The notes: generated from the sequence alone by a model not told the origin. Positions 1 to 9,520 are shown, counted from the first letter of the stretch. The stretch: DNA of 64,000 nucleotides from Alphaproteobacteria bacterium (GCA_020632795.1 JACKEV010000018.1:124001-188000); one strand, 5' to 3'. Program-made: numbers and translations.

Positions 1-1
1 C

Positions 2-625
2 CAGTGCGTGCCCTACCCCGAGGGGCAGAACCTCGGCACGGTCACCGTCAGCGGGCTCAGCACTGCGGTCAGCATGGAGCCGGTGGAGCCGGGCTGGTCC
101 TACTTCGACACCTCGCTGGACAACCCGCCCTGGACGCCGGGGGACCTCATCACCCTGCGCACGGGGGAAGGGGTCTACGACCCGGTCACGATGCACGGCG
201 TCGCGCCCGAGGCCCTGGTCATCGAGAGCGCCGACTGGTACCTCACCCCGGGCGAGCCCTTCACGGTGCGCTGGGACGCCGCCTCCGAGGGCACCCGCAC
301 CGAGGTGGTCCTGCGCTTGCGGGTGGACCAGCACGGCCTGACCCCCTCGGCGCTGGAGTGCGTCTTCGAGGACGACGGCGAGGGCGAGGTCCCAGCGGCC
401 ACCTTCGACTCCCTGGTGGAGTACGGCCTCACGGGCTTCCCCTTCGGCGACCTGCGGCGTCGGACCGTCGATCACGCCGCGCTCTCCGACGGCGGCTGCG
501 CGGAGTTCCACCTGACCTCCTCGCGGCTCGCCCGGGTGGAGGTCGAGGGCTACACGCCCTGCCGCACCGACCGGGAGTGCCCCGACGGCCAGGAGTGCAA
601 CGAGCTGCTGGAGCGCTGCGAGTAG
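2..625 (+). CDS. 5'-truncated secreted/envelope protein, unknown function
   Basis: The reading frame is open at the left window edge, so the N-terminus is missing and any signal peptide cannot be seen. About 207 residues remain. The visible part looks beta-rich (alternating hydrophobic and charged residues) and ends in a short Cys module, CRTDRECPDGQECNELLERCE-like, with four cysteines in the last ~20 residues. That is typical of disulfide-bonded exported proteins of Myxococcota. The stop lies 22 bases before the start of the next lipoprotein gene, so the two may be co-transcribed. I do not recognise a family, and the export call is inference from the Cys module and the neighbour. Confidence 0.6.
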   Translation, partial: QCVPYPEGQNLGTVTVSGLSTAVSMEPVEPGWSYFDTSLDNPPWTPGDLITLRTGEGVYDPVTMHGVAPEALVIESADWYLTPGEPFTVRWDAASEGTRTEVVLRLRVDQHGLTPSALECVFEDDGEGEVPAATFDSLVEYGLTGFPFGDLRRRTVDHAALSDGGCAEFHLTSSRLARVEVEGYTPCRTDRECPDGQECNELLERCE

Positions 626-647
626 AATCCAGGACATGGAGGTCAAG

Positions 648-1973
648 ATGACCCGCAGCCTGCTCCTGATCCTGCTCGCCGCCTGCACCGCGAAGGACGG
701 CGAGCCCGTCGACAGCTCGGTCCCCACCGACGACACCGACCCCGGGGTGGTGGACGCCGACGGCGACGGCTCCCCCGAGGGGGAGGACTGCGACGACGGC
801 GACGCCACGGTGTACCCCGAGGCCACCGAGCAGTGCGACGCCGTCGATCAGGACTGCGACGGCGCGGTGGACGAGGGGCTGGAGCAGACCTGGTACGCCG
901 ATCAGGACGGCGACGGCTACGGCAACCCCGACGCGGCGCAGGTCGACTGCGCCCAGCCCTCCGACGCCGTCGCGGACGACACCGACTGCGACGACGCCCT
1001 GTCCGGGGTGAACCCGGGGGCCACCGAGGTCTGGTACGACGGCATCGATCAGGACTGCGCGGGGGACGACGACTTCGACGCCGACGGCGACGGCGACCGC
1101 TCTGATGATTGGGCGGGCACCGACTGCGACGACGCCGACCCCGCCCGCTACGGGGGGGTGGGCTGCCGACCCCAGGCCGACTGCGCCCACCCGGCGGTCC
1201 CCACCCTGGAGGCCTACGCGCCCGGCAGCGCCAGCGACGTCGTCTTCAACGACGCCTGCGAGGCGCTCATCGGCACCCAGATCAGCGGCCTCGACAAGGT
1301 TCGTGTGGTGGACCACGTCGGCGGCTACCGCGATCTGAACTGGACCGCCGACCAGCGGGACGTGGGCGCGGTGGCGTTCCACCCCACCGACGGCACGATC
1401 TACGCGGTCTTCAACAGCACCAGCTCGGTGGGGGTGGAGTCGGGCGGCGGCTTCTCCCTCATCGCCTCGGGCGTGTTCACCCAGGGCAGCAACCGCGTGG
1501 TCTCCTACGCCAACTGGTCGCCCAGCTCAGCGGCGATGGACGCCTCCTGCCTGTGGATCCCCAACTTCGCTGGGGCGGGCACGGTGGTCTGCGTGCAGCC
1601 CGACGGCAGCCAGTCCACCCTGACCACCCTCTCCGGCTACGTGGAGACCGTCGCGCTGGGCCCCGACGGCGCCCTCTACGCCTCGGTGGGCGACACCCTC
1701 TACCAGCTCGACACCGGCACCGGCGCGTCCACGGCCGCGCTCACCGCGGGGGCGGTCATCCTGGATGCAGTCATTGACTACAACGGGGACACCTATGTCG
1801 AGACCACCGCCCGCGAGATCGAGCTGCACCCCGGGAGTGGCGGTTCCAGCTCGGTCTTCGCGACCGTGGCTGACGACGGAAAGATCGCCATCAGCCCGGA
1901 CGGGTGGCTGGTGCGGATCCGGCCGGTGGTGAATGGGACGGCGGGGTGGGAGGAGTGGGCGCTGGAGGACTGA
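648..1973 (+). CDS. MopE-like Asp/Cys-repeat lipoprotein with beta-propeller-like C-terminus
   Basis: About 441 aa. An in-frame ATG exists at 636, but GGAGGT at 638-643 sits four bases ahead of the ATG at 648, so 648 is the likely start. That start gives a short lipoprotein signal ending LLAAC, followed by an Asp/Thr linker. Residues ~35-170 carry tandem DADGDG...DCDD...YPEATEQCDAVDQDCDG units, the putative metal-binding repeat named after MopE of Methylococcus and common in myxobacterial surface proteins. The C-terminal ~260 residues contain repeated GPDGALYAS and SPDGWLVRI-type blades, suggesting a beta-propeller. It is likely an outer-membrane or surface lipoprotein. The ligand is unknown; calcium or copper binding is inferred from the family. 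Confidence 0.75.
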   Translation: MTRSLLLILLAACTAKDGEPVDSSVPTDDTDPGVVDADGDGSPEGEDCDDGDATVYPEATEQCDAVDQDCDGAVDEGLEQTWYADQDGDGYGNPDAAQVDCAQPSDAVADDTDCDDALSGVNPGATEVWYDGIDQDCAGDDDFDADGDGDRSDDWAGTDCDDADPARYGGVGCRPQADCAHPAVPTLEAYAPGSASDVVFNDACEALIGTQISGLDKVRVVDHVGGYRDLNWTADQRDVGAVAFHPTDGTIYAVFNSTSSVGVESGGGFSLIASGVFTQGSNRVVSYANWSPSSAAMDASCLWIPNFAGAGTVVCVQPDGSQSTLTTLSGYVETVALGPDGALYASVGDTLYQLDTGTGASTAALTAGAVILDAVIDYNGDTYVETTAREIELHPGSGGSSSVFATVADDGKIAISPDGWLVRIRPVVNGTAGWEEWALED

Positions 1974-1976
1974 GCG

Positions 1977-2735
1977 TCACCCCCCCATCCCCGCGCACAC
2001 GTCCTCCCCCAGAACCGCCCCGTACTGCCAGAGGCAGGCGGCCTCGGCCCCCTCCCGTTCCTCGATCTGCTCGGCGATCCCGACGGCCTCGAACATGTAC
2101 TGCGCCACCAGTCGGGGGTCGTGGCGGGCGGTCACCGACGAGGCCTCCTCCACGGAGTCCGCGTCGATCACCCAGACGAGCCACAGGACCCCGGGGGTGT
2201 CGTCCGCCGGCCGCGCCCAAAGCCAGCCGCCATCCCCGAGGTCGCGTCGCGTGGCGGCGTCCCCCGCCAGGGCGATGTCCGTGGTGAGGGCCAGGGCGGT
2301 CTCCCGATCCAGGAGCGGCCCGGTGTACACGCCGTCCATGCGCCCGAACGCCGCGGTCAGGGCGTGCAGCGTCGCGTTGTTCACCAGGACGGTGAAGACC
2401 TCGGAGCCGTCGACCATGCAGCCGGTGTGGTCGTAGCCGGCGCGGGTCGTCCGGTCGATGAGGGGTCCGCTGACGCCAGGGTAGCCCACGGTCATCAGGG
2501 TGGCGGTGCCTGCGGCGTAGCCCATCGCCGTCAACTTGAAGTGCACCACCGGGAGCAGGACCCAGGGGGCCAGGACGACCGCGGCCTGTCGCCAGCCGCC
2601 CGGCAGCAGGATCAGGCCCAGCCCCCACAGGAACGCGCCCGCCGGCCAGAAGATGTACAGCAGCCCCCATGCGACGAGCAGGCTGAAGAACAGGGGCACG
2701 GCCGGGCGGAGGTCCACGCCCCCAGGATACCGCAT
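1977..2735 (-). CDS. Conserved hypothetical membrane protein
   Basis: 252 aa starting ATG. Residues ~10-75 form two or three hydrophobic segments (PLFFSLLVAWGLLYIFW and AVVLAPWVLLPVVHF). A soluble domain of ~170 residues follows with no motif I recognise. The stop is only three bases from the convergent stop of the MopE-like gene. It lies downstream of the two large secreted paralogues on the same strand, and its start codon sits in one arm of the stem-loop at 2734-2760, suggesting translational coupling. The function is unknown and an inner-membrane location is inferred. Confidence 0.65.
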   Translation of the reverse strand: MRYPGGVDLRPAVPLFFSLLVAWGLLYIFWPAGAFLWGLGLILLPGGWRQAAVVLAPWVLLPVVHFKLTAMGYAAGTATLMTVGYPGVSGPLIDRTTRAGYDHTGCMVDGSEVFTVLVNNATLHALTAAFGRMDGVYTGPLLDRETALALTTDIALAGDAATRRDLGDGGWLWARPADDTPGVLWLVWVIDADSVEEASSVTARHDPRLVAQYMFEAVGIAEQIEEREGAEAACLWQYGAVLGEDVCAGMGG

Positions 2736-2760
2736 GAAACGGCGATGATGCCCGTTTCAT
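2734..2760 (-). other. Stem-loop joining the stop and start codons of adjacent genes
   Basis: Perfect 9-base arms ATGAAACGG (2734-2742) and CCGTTTCAT (2752-2760) are separated by 9 bases. Read on the minus strand, the TGA stop of the 794-aa gene lies in the first arm and the ATG of the membrane-protein gene lies at the end of the second. The hairpin could therefore couple translation. It could also be a weak terminator, but no T-run follows. Confidence 0.5.
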
Positions 2761-5141
2761 CGACTACGGAGCGGCAACTCCAGCGCGATGTGCTGCGAGG
2801 GGCGCGCCTGCAGTTCGAGCAGGATCCAGGCGTCGATCAGCTCCTGAACGGTCGCTGCCTCGGGGATGAGGCGGACGGCGCCGGACAGCGCCTCGTGGCA
2901 CGCCGCGTCGAGGGCCTCCGTCAGGGTCTCCGGCGAGGTGACCACGTCGGCGACCCGGAGCGTACCCCCATCGAGGGTGACCTGGACCAGCTCCGGCGCG
3001 TGGGTGGGGTCCTCCTGCGGCGCGAGGCGGACGCGCACGCCCTGGACGCCGGTCGCGCCCTGGACCGCCAGGGTGAGCCCGCTGCCCCACTCGCCTCGAG
3101 GGATCTGGGCCACGAGCACCTGGAGATCGGCGACGTCCCGGTCCGCCGCGATCGACACGCCGACGGGCTCGAACGAGGTGGCCGCGGCCAGGCAGGCCGC
3201 CTCCGTGAGCCCGCAGGAGCCGCCGCCCGGCAGATACACCCGGTCCTCCACCACGGAGAACCAGCGCACGGACCTCGGCAGACCCGCCTCTGAGCGCGGC
3301 AGGGCCTCTGCCTCGGGCGCGGTCTCCGGCAGCAGGGTCAGGCCGAAGCAGCCGCCGACGATGTCCTCGGCGCAGGCCGCCTCGAACGCCGGGCGGGCCT
3401 GCAGCAGGTCGCCGTCGGTGAGGTGGTGCACCCCGACCCCCAGCCGGGCGTGGGCCAGGGCGGACGCGGTCCTCGGGTCGTCGGGGTGGGCCGCGGCGCA
3501 GCGCTCCAGGCCGGGCAGCACCTCGGCCTCCAGGGTGGGGCGGATGGCCTCGACCTGCTCGGGGGCGGCGTGGGCGAGGGCGTCGCCGTATCGACCCAGC
3601 GCCGCCAGCTCGGCGGTGCAGACCTGCGGCGCCGGGGTGGCGGGCGTGAAGGCCGCCGACGCTGCCGGGGGGCCGTCGCCGCGGTCGAGGATCAGGGCGC
3701 CGCCCTGGATGCGGGTCCGCACGTCGAAGGGTCCGGGGAGGTCCCTTGTGGGGAGCTGCATCCGAAGGTTCGTGGGCAGGAGCTGCTCAGGGACGACGTG
3801 GGCGGTCACCCCGGGGGCGACCCACTCGGCCTCGCCGAAGTGCTCGGCGGCGTCCAGGCCGATGCCCAGCAGGAGCACCTGGCCCTCCCGGACGAGCGAG
3901 AACGCCCACTCGGGCCGCGGGGGCGGGTTCTCCGCCATGAAGTCCCGCAGCTTCTGCTCCATCGCGGCCGCGGCCGCCCGCGAGGAGAGCTGGAGCGCGA
4001 GCCCGGTGGGCGGGGGCGAGGCGGGGCCGGGCAGGGCCACCACACGAAGGGCCACGATCTCCAGGCGTCCGGGCCCCCGGCCCTCGGGCAGGCTGCCCAG
4101 GAGGGTGGCGAGGTAGGCCCAGGGGGAGGAGACGAGCATGGCCGGGCAGCTCGGGCCGCAGATCTCGCCCAGCCGGAGCATGCTGGTGGGCGTGGCCGGA
4201 TCCAGGTTGAGCCGCAGTGAGGCCTCCAGCCGGGCGGCGACGTCGCCCGCGAAGCTCAGCTCCAGCGCGGGCTCCGGGCCGGTCCAGGTCGGCAGCCGCC
4301 CGGGGCGTCGGTGCTGTCGGAGGCGAGCGCCGTGCTCGGTCAAGGTCGTGACGGCCTGCCATCCGGCGTCGGTCTCGCGCAGCAGCAGGTCCTCGGCCTC
4401 CAGCGCCTGTGGGTCCATGCGCGTGACCGCGCTGTGGTTGATGCCTGCGGCGGCCCACCACAGGGTCCATCGCGACTCCGAAGAGGAGCCCCTGACGGCC
4501 TGCTCCGCGAGGAGGGTCCCTTCGCGCAGACTCCAGTCCGGCAGCATGACGGTGCGGAGCAGCGCGCCGTTCTTCGTCTCCGGGGCCAGGAGGCTCGCGA
4601 CGGCTGGGGTCTTCGGGAGCGCGCCGGTGGCCTCCAGAGTGGCGCGCCAGTCCGCCGCGCTCATCTCGCCGTCGGCGCTGAGCGCGGCGACCAGACGCAG
4701 GGCGTCGGGGGGGGTGAGGACGGCGAGCTGCGAGGGCAGCCAGGAGCGCTTCTCCGGGTTGACCCACAGGGTGCAGTCCGCGCCGCAGTCCAGGGGGGAG
4801 GGGGTCCACGCCAGCGCCTCCAGCCGGGCGCGGACCTCGATGTTGGCGGCCGCGGGGTCATCGACCGGCACCCAGGCCTGCTGGAGCGACGTCCTGGGGG
4901 CGACGCTGGCGGCGCCGAGGGCGAGCATCCACCGCGCGTCGCCCTGCTGGGGCAGGGGCTCCTCCAGGAGCTGTGCGATGGGGGACGCCGCCAACTCCTG
5001 GGTCCGGCTGACATAGGCCAGCGGCGTGCCCTCCATCGTGAAGCCGGGCTCCAGGGCGGCGAGGATGACCGGATCCCAGGCCAGGAGCTGCGGCGGGAGG
5101 TCGGCGGCGTGGGCGGAGAGCGTGAGGAGGAAGCTGAGCAT
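2757..5141 (-). CDS. Large secreted protein of unknown function, ExbD-like C-terminus (paralogue 2)
   Basis: 794 aa with a cleavable signal peptide (MLSFLLTLSAHAADLPPQ). It is a clear tandem paralogue of the next gene upstream: both start DLPPQ-LLAWDPV...EPGFT, share CGADCTLWV/CGAGCALWV, and share LCGP/ICGPSCPAML-like and ATGVQG blocks. The C-terminal ~180 residues contain two ExbD/TolR-like modules (PRSVRWFSVVEDRVYLPGGG..., then VQVTLDGGTLRVADV...). This region is normally periplasmic in ExbD, but here it has no N-terminal membrane anchor. It is probably periplasmic. The ExbD relation is my reading of the pattern, not a search result. The gap to the upstream paralogue is 21 bases, so the two form an operon. 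Confidence 0.7.
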   Translation of the reverse strand: MLSFLLTLSAHAADLPPQLLAWDPVILAALEPGFTMEGTPLAYVSRTQELAASPIAQLLEEPLPQQGDARWMLALGAASVAPRTSLQQAWVPVDDPAAANIEVRARLEALAWTPSPLDCGADCTLWVNPEKRSWLPSQLAVLTPPDALRLVAALSADGEMSAADWRATLEATGALPKTPAVASLLAPETKNGALLRTVMLPDWSLREGTLLAEQAVRGSSSESRWTLWWAAAGINHSAVTRMDPQALEAEDLLLRETDAGWQAVTTLTEHGARLRQHRRPGRLPTWTGPEPALELSFAGDVAARLEASLRLNLDPATPTSMLRLGEICGPSCPAMLVSSPWAYLATLLGSLPEGRGPGRLEIVALRVVALPGPASPPPTGLALQLSSRAAAAAMEQKLRDFMAENPPPRPEWAFSLVREGQVLLLGIGLDAAEHFGEAEWVAPGVTAHVVPEQLLPTNLRMQLPTRDLPGPFDVRTRIQGGALILDRGDGPPAASAAFTPATPAPQVCTAELAALGRYGDALAHAAPEQVEAIRPTLEAEVLPGLERCAAAHPDDPRTASALAHARLGVGVHHLTDGDLLQARPAFEAACAEDIVGGCFGLTLLPETAPEAEALPRSEAGLPRSVRWFSVVEDRVYLPGGGSCGLTEAACLAAATSFEPVGVSIAADRDVADLQVLVAQIPRGEWGSGLTLAVQGATGVQGVRVRLAPQEDPTHAPELVQVTLDGGTLRVADVVTSPETLTEALDAACHEALSGAVRLIPEAATVQELIDAWILLELQARPSQHIALELPLRSR

Positions 5142-5162
5142 CCGGGCACGTAACCCGTCGGC

Positions 5163-7520
5163 TCACCGCGTCCCGAGGTCCAGGCTCACCGGCAGCCCGG
5201 GGTGGGTCTCCGGGCGGTCGAGCAGGCTCCACAGGTCCACCAGGTCCTGCATCGTCGCCCGCTCCAGGGAGAGGTAGACCTCCATCGCCTGCGTGTCCTC
5301 GGCGGCCTGATCCACGGCCGCCAGCAGGGCGTCGCGCTCGACCCGCGCGCCGTTGACCCACAGCTCCCCGCCGCGCATCGCGACGCGCACCACCGGGGGG
5401 GGCTCGCCGGGCGGCGCGAGGTGCAGGCGCAGCCCCTGGACGCCGGTCGCGCCCAGGACCGCCAGGGTGACCTGGCCGCCGTGCTCGCCCCGCAGCACCT
5501 GCAGCACGTCCCCAGGCCACGAGACGTCCTCTCCGGCCACGATCCAGACGCCGACCGGCTCACCCTTCAGCGTCGGCGCGAAGCAGGGCACCGCGGTGAC
5601 CGGGCAGGCCCGCCCGCCGGGCAGGTGCACCCGGGCCCCCACGACCGAGACCCAGCGCACGGGCACCGCACGCCCCGCGTCCGAGCGGGGCAGGGTTGTG
5701 GGGTCGGGGACGACCTCGGGCATCAAGGTGAGCCCCAAGCACCCCCCGGGGACATTCTCCGCGCAGGACCGCTCGAACACCGGCCGGGCCTGCTGGACGT
5801 CGCCGGTCACGAGGAGGTTCACCCCTGCGCCCAGCCGCGCCATCGCCAGCGCTGAGGCGACGAGCGCGTCGTCGGGGTGCTGTGCAGCGCAACGCTCCAG
5901 CGCGGGCAGCCGCTCGGCCTCCAGCGCGGGGCGCGCGTCGGCGACGAGCGCCTGCGAGGCGTGGGCCATGACCTCGGCGTAGTCGGCGAAGTCCCGCAGC
6001 TCCTGGGCGCAGGCGGTGGGTGAGGGGGAGGCGGGGGTGAACGCCACCGTCGCAGGCGGGGGCGGGCCCCCCGCGTCGACGACCAGGGCTCCGGCCTCGA
6101 CGCGGGACTGCAGGACGAAGCCGTCGACCGCCGGATCCAGGTTGAGCCGCATGCGCAGGGGCTCGGGCGCCTCGTAGAGCTGGAAGGCGAGGCCCGGGGC
6201 GACCCGGGCGCTCTTGCCGAAGCCCTCAGCGGGGTCGACGCCGATGCCGACCAGCACCACCGGCCCGCGTCGCGCCACCGCCATGTCGTCCCCGGGCAGC
6301 ATCCCCTCCTTGGTGGCCAGGATCTCGTTGAGCTGCCGCTCGGCGATGACGGCGGCGGCGCGCGAGCGGAGGCGGATCGCGAGGCCCACCTCGGGCGCCC
6401 CCGGCTGGCCGGCGAAGGTGAACCGGAGGGCCTCGACGCCGGTCGGCTCCGGCCGCAGGTCCTCGGGGAGCCCCGCCAGCAGGGTCGCGACGTAGGTCCA
6501 GGGGGAGGACAGGACCAGCGGTACGCAGGCTGGCCCGCAGAGCTTGCTGAGCTGCGCGAGAGCGCGCGGGTCGCCCATCTCCGGCTCGGGCAGCAGCGGC
6601 GAGGCCGCCAGCAGGCCCTCCACGTCGCCCACCAGGCTCAGCTCCAGGAGGGGGGTGGGGCCGGTCCACGTCGGGAGGCGCTGCGCGCGCGCCCCGCCCC
6701 GCAGCGCCGCGCCGCGCTCGGTCAGGGTGGCGATGGCCTGCCACCCCGCCTCGGTCTCGCGGAGCAGCGCGTCCTGGAACTCCAGCGCCTCCGGGGCCAT
6801 GCTGGCGATCGCGCGGACGTTGTAGCCCGTCGCCGCCCACCACAGCGTCCAGCGGGTCTCCGGCGAGGCCTTGACGACGGCCTGGCCTGCGGCGAACGTG
6901 CCGTAGCGCATCGTCCAGGCCGGCAGCGCGGTGATGCGCAGCAGCACAGCGTTTCGGGAGTCCTCGGCCAGGAGGCTCGCCGCCGCCGGGGTGTCCGACA
7001 GCGCACCGGTGGCCTCGAGCGCGCTCTGCCAGAGCGCCGCGGGGACGTTGTCCTCGATCCCCTGGAGGGCGACCAGGCGCAGCGCGTCAGGCGCTTCGAC
7101 CACGGCCAGGTTCGGGTAGCGCCAGAGGTCCTCCGGCACCCACAGCGCGCAGCCCGCGCCACAGTCCACCTCCGGGAACGGCGCCCAGCCACCCGCCTCC
7201 AGCCGGGACCGGAGGTCTTCGGACGCCGCCGAAAGGTCCTCCACCGGAACCCAGGCCTGCTCCAACTCCACTGCAGGGGCCTGGGTGCCGCCGCCCAGCG
7301 CGAGGGTCCACCGCGCGTGCCCCTGGCCCGCCAGAGGCTCGGCCATCAGCCCCACGATGGGGGAGCGGTCCAGGCGGTGGAGCTGGCCATAGCTCGCCAG
7401 GGGCGTCCCCTCCGTCGTGAAGCCGGGCTCCACGACGGCGATGACGACGGGGTCCCAGGCCAGGACCTGCGGGGGCAGATCCGCGGCCTGGGCCGAGAGT
7501 GAGAGGAGGAAGGTCAGCAT
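5163..7520 (-). CDS. Large secreted protein of unknown function, ExbD-like C-terminus (paralogue 1)
   Basis: 785 aa with signal peptide MLTFLLSLSAQAADLPPQ. It is paralogous to the adjacent 794-aa protein along its whole length, including paired cysteines (CGAGC, CGPAC, CAQELRDF, SCAENVPGGC). It has a tetratricopeptide-like helical stretch around residues 530-600 (ALVASALAMARLGAGVNLL). Near the C-terminus, VVRVAMRGGELWVNGARVERDALLAAVDQAAE resembles an ExbD periplasmic module. The gene order suggests recent tandem duplication with divergence. The stop of the 5'-nucleotidase gene is 23 bases upstream, so all three may share a transcript. The function is unknown. Confidence 0.7.
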   Translation of the reverse strand: MLTFLLSLSAQAADLPPQVLAWDPVVIAVVEPGFTTEGTPLASYGQLHRLDRSPIVGLMAEPLAGQGHARWTLALGGGTQAPAVELEQAWVPVEDLSAASEDLRSRLEAGGWAPFPEVDCGAGCALWVPEDLWRYPNLAVVEAPDALRLVALQGIEDNVPAALWQSALEATGALSDTPAAASLLAEDSRNAVLLRITALPAWTMRYGTFAAGQAVVKASPETRWTLWWAATGYNVRAIASMAPEALEFQDALLRETEAGWQAIATLTERGAALRGGARAQRLPTWTGPTPLLELSLVGDVEGLLAASPLLPEPEMGDPRALAQLSKLCGPACVPLVLSSPWTYVATLLAGLPEDLRPEPTGVEALRFTFAGQPGAPEVGLAIRLRSRAAAVIAERQLNEILATKEGMLPGDDMAVARRGPVVLVGIGVDPAEGFGKSARVAPGLAFQLYEAPEPLRMRLNLDPAVDGFVLQSRVEAGALVVDAGGPPPPATVAFTPASPSPTACAQELRDFADYAEVMAHASQALVADARPALEAERLPALERCAAQHPDDALVASALAMARLGAGVNLLVTGDVQQARPVFERSCAENVPGGCLGLTLMPEVVPDPTTLPRSDAGRAVPVRWVSVVGARVHLPGGRACPVTAVPCFAPTLKGEPVGVWIVAGEDVSWPGDVLQVLRGEHGGQVTLAVLGATGVQGLRLHLAPPGEPPPVVRVAMRGGELWVNGARVERDALLAAVDQAAEDTQAMEVYLSLERATMQDLVDLWSLLDRPETHPGLPVSLDLGTR

Positions 7521-7543
7521 CGGGGGAAGCTAACCCGCCCGGC

Positions 7544-9520
7544 TCAGTAGCTGGCGCAGCTCGCGTTCGCGGAGTGGTCGCAGCCATCCCGACCGATGTA
7601 GCGCTGGGTGCTGTACTCGGCGGTCGGAAGCCGCGACAGGCTCTGGCCCGAGGCGTCCAGCAGCTCCATGAAGTCCACCATGCCCTGGGCGTACTCGGTG
7701 TAGGTGTCCACATACTCGCCCGCGTCGAACACCACCCCGAAGGTGTCGTAGCCGTCCTGCCCCCGGGCGATGAAGTCGTTGGTGACCACCGTGTAGGTCG
7801 CGTTCAGGTCGATGGCGGTCCAGTTTCCGCTCACCCGGGGGTTGACCTCCACGCTGGAGACCCGGCTGCCGTAGGCCTGGCTGGCGTCGACCGCGTAGCG
7901 CAGGCCCGCGGCGTAGGGGTAGGAGCCCGTCGAGCCATCGTCATCGAGGACGTTGGACAGCGCGTCCTCCAGCACGTCCACGATCTGCTGGCCGGTCATG
8001 TCCAGGGTGACCAGGGTGTTGGAGAAGGGGAGCAGGGTGAACGCGGTGCCGTAGGTGAAGTCCCCCGCCGCGACGTCGGTGCGCACGCCGCCGGCGTTCT
8101 GGATGCCGATGTCGGCGGTCGGGGTCACGGTCAGGAAGGCCTTGGCCACCAGGTTGGAGATGTCGCTCCCGCGCGCGTAGGTCTCTGAGGCGTCGCAGAT
8201 CGTCGAGCGCGCCTGGCCGGGGAAGCGCTCCAGGCACAGATCCTCGCCGACGGTGCCGATCACGGCGGTCTCCAGCGCGGCGACCTGCGCGTCGAAGGGG
8301 GCCAGGGCGCTGAGGGCGGCGGCGTCCTCCTCGACCGCGTGGAAGCCCTCCAGAGCCTCCAGCGCGGTGGTCACCAGGGCGGCGTCGGCGGCGCTGAGGG
8401 TGCCGTCGTCGGTCTCGAAGGCGTCGCCGTCGAAGGGCACCTGGGGCGCGCCGCTGCAGCCCGTGACCACGCCGTCCGCGTCGAAGTGGACCTCCAGCTC
8501 GCCGATCAGGTGGGCGTATTCCCAGCCCTGCACCACGCACACCGGCTCGCCGTCGGCGTTGCTGATCTGGGTGGGGTACTCCGCGATGACGTTGAAGCCG
8601 ACGTCGCTGAGCGCGCTGCCCCCCAGCAGGGTGTGGGAGTCGCCGCCCACGATGACGTCCACGCCGGTGAGGCTGGCCGCAAGCTCCAGGTCGTTGTCGT
8701 AGGTGTAGTGGGTGACCAGGATGATCTTGTCCACGCCCAGGCTGCTCAGCTCGTCGATGTAGAGCTGGGCGGTCTCCCGCTCGTCCAGCAGGATCGTGCC
8801 CTCGTCGGGGCTGGAGGAGGCCATCGTCTTCTGGGCGATGTCGATGCCGATGACGCCGACCTGCTGGCCGTCCACCTCGAGGATGGTGTTGGGGAGCAGG
8901 TAGCCGCCGTTCAGGGGCGAGCCGGCGCCGGGCTGCACGTTGGCCGCGAGCACCGGGGTGCCGCACGAGCCCGCCCCCAGGAAGTCCAGGAAGGTCGCCA
9001 GGCCGCCGTCGCCGCCGTCGAACTCGTGATTGCCGAGGGCGAAGGCGTCGAAGCAGACGAGGTTCATCATCGCCGCGTCCGCCTCGCCGTCGAACAGGGT
9101 GTAGTAGAGCGTCCCGGTCACCGCGTCGCCCGCGTGCAGCTTGAGCACGTTGTTGCTGGCGGCCTCGCGCGCGGCGAACAGGCTGATCAGGCGGGGGAAG
9201 CCGCCGTAGCGCACCGCCACCAAGTCCACGCCCGCGGAGAGGCCCAGGCTGGAGACGTCGAAGTCGAAGGTGGCGTCGGCCAGGTGGCTGTGGTGGTCGT
9301 TGATGTGCAGGATGGTGAGGTCGAGGGGGGCGCCCTGGGGGCCGGTGTCGTCGGCCCCGGTGTCGTCGGCGCTGGAGTCGTCCGTCGCGGTGTCGTCGGC
9401 GCTGGTGTCGTCGGTGGTGGTGCCGGTGTCGTCCGTCGCGCCGGAGTCGTCGCCATCCTTGTCACCGCAGCCCACGGTCAGGCCGAGGGGCAGGAGCAGG
9501 GCGAGGGGGCGAAGCGTCAT
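7544..9520 (-). CDS. 5'-nucleotidase/UshA-family metallophosphoesterase lipoprotein
   Basis: 658 aa from the ATG at 9520. An earlier in-frame ATG at 9526 abuts the AAGGAG, whereas GGAG stands six bases before the ATG at 9520. The signal ends TVGC (lipobox) and is followed by ~45 residues of Asp/Thr/Ser repeats, a flexible surface linker. The catalytic domain begins LDLTILHINDHHSHL and includes the GNHEFD metal and phosphate motif and a later VGGDSHTLL motif. The C-terminal half (NAGGVRTDVAAGDFTYGTAFTLLPFSN) matches the substrate-binding 5_nucleotid_C domain. It should hydrolyse extracellular nucleotides or UDP-sugars. The family call is firm; the substrate is not known. Confidence 0.9.
   Translation of the reverse strand: MTLRPLALLLPLGLTVGCGDKDGDDSGATDDTGTTTDDTSADDTATDDSSADDTGADDTGPQGAPLDLTILHINDHHSHLADATFDFDVSSLGLSAGVDLVAVRYGGFPRLISLFAAREAASNNVLKLHAGDAVTGTLYYTLFDGEADAAMMNLVCFDAFALGNHEFDGGDGGLATFLDFLGAGSCGTPVLAANVQPGAGSPLNGGYLLPNTILEVDGQQVGVIGIDIAQKTMASSSPDEGTILLDERETAQLYIDELSSLGVDKIILVTHYTYDNDLELAASLTGVDVIVGGDSHTLLGGSALSDVGFNVIAEYPTQISNADGEPVCVVQGWEYAHLIGELEVHFDADGVVTGCSGAPQVPFDGDAFETDDGTLSAADAALVTTALEALEGFHAVEEDAAALSALAPFDAQVAALETAVIGTVGEDLCLERFPGQARSTICDASETYARGSDISNLVAKAFLTVTPTADIGIQNAGGVRTDVAAGDFTYGTAFTLLPFSNTLVTLDMTGQQIVDVLEDALSNVLDDDGSTGSYPYAAGLRYAVDASQAYGSRVSSVEVNPRVSGNWTAIDLNATYTVVTNDFIARGQDGYDTFGVVFDAGEYVDTYTEYAQGMVDFMELLDASGQSLSRLPTAEYSTQRYIGRDGCDHSANASCASY
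9347..9455. repeat. Asp/Thr/Ser codon repeats encoding the lipoprotein linker
   Basis: GTCGTC-rich imperfect repeats on the plus strand (units such as GTGTCGTCGGCGCTG) encode Asp-Asp-Thr/Ser blocks on the minus strand just after the lipobox of the 5'-nucleotidase. It is low-complexity coding sequence and likely variable in length between strains. Confidence 0.75.

Noticed and set aside
9347..9455. GTCGTC-rich repeats as a non-coding repeat array
   Set aside because: They encode the Asp/Thr/Ser linker of the 5'-nucleotidase lipoprotein on the minus strand.
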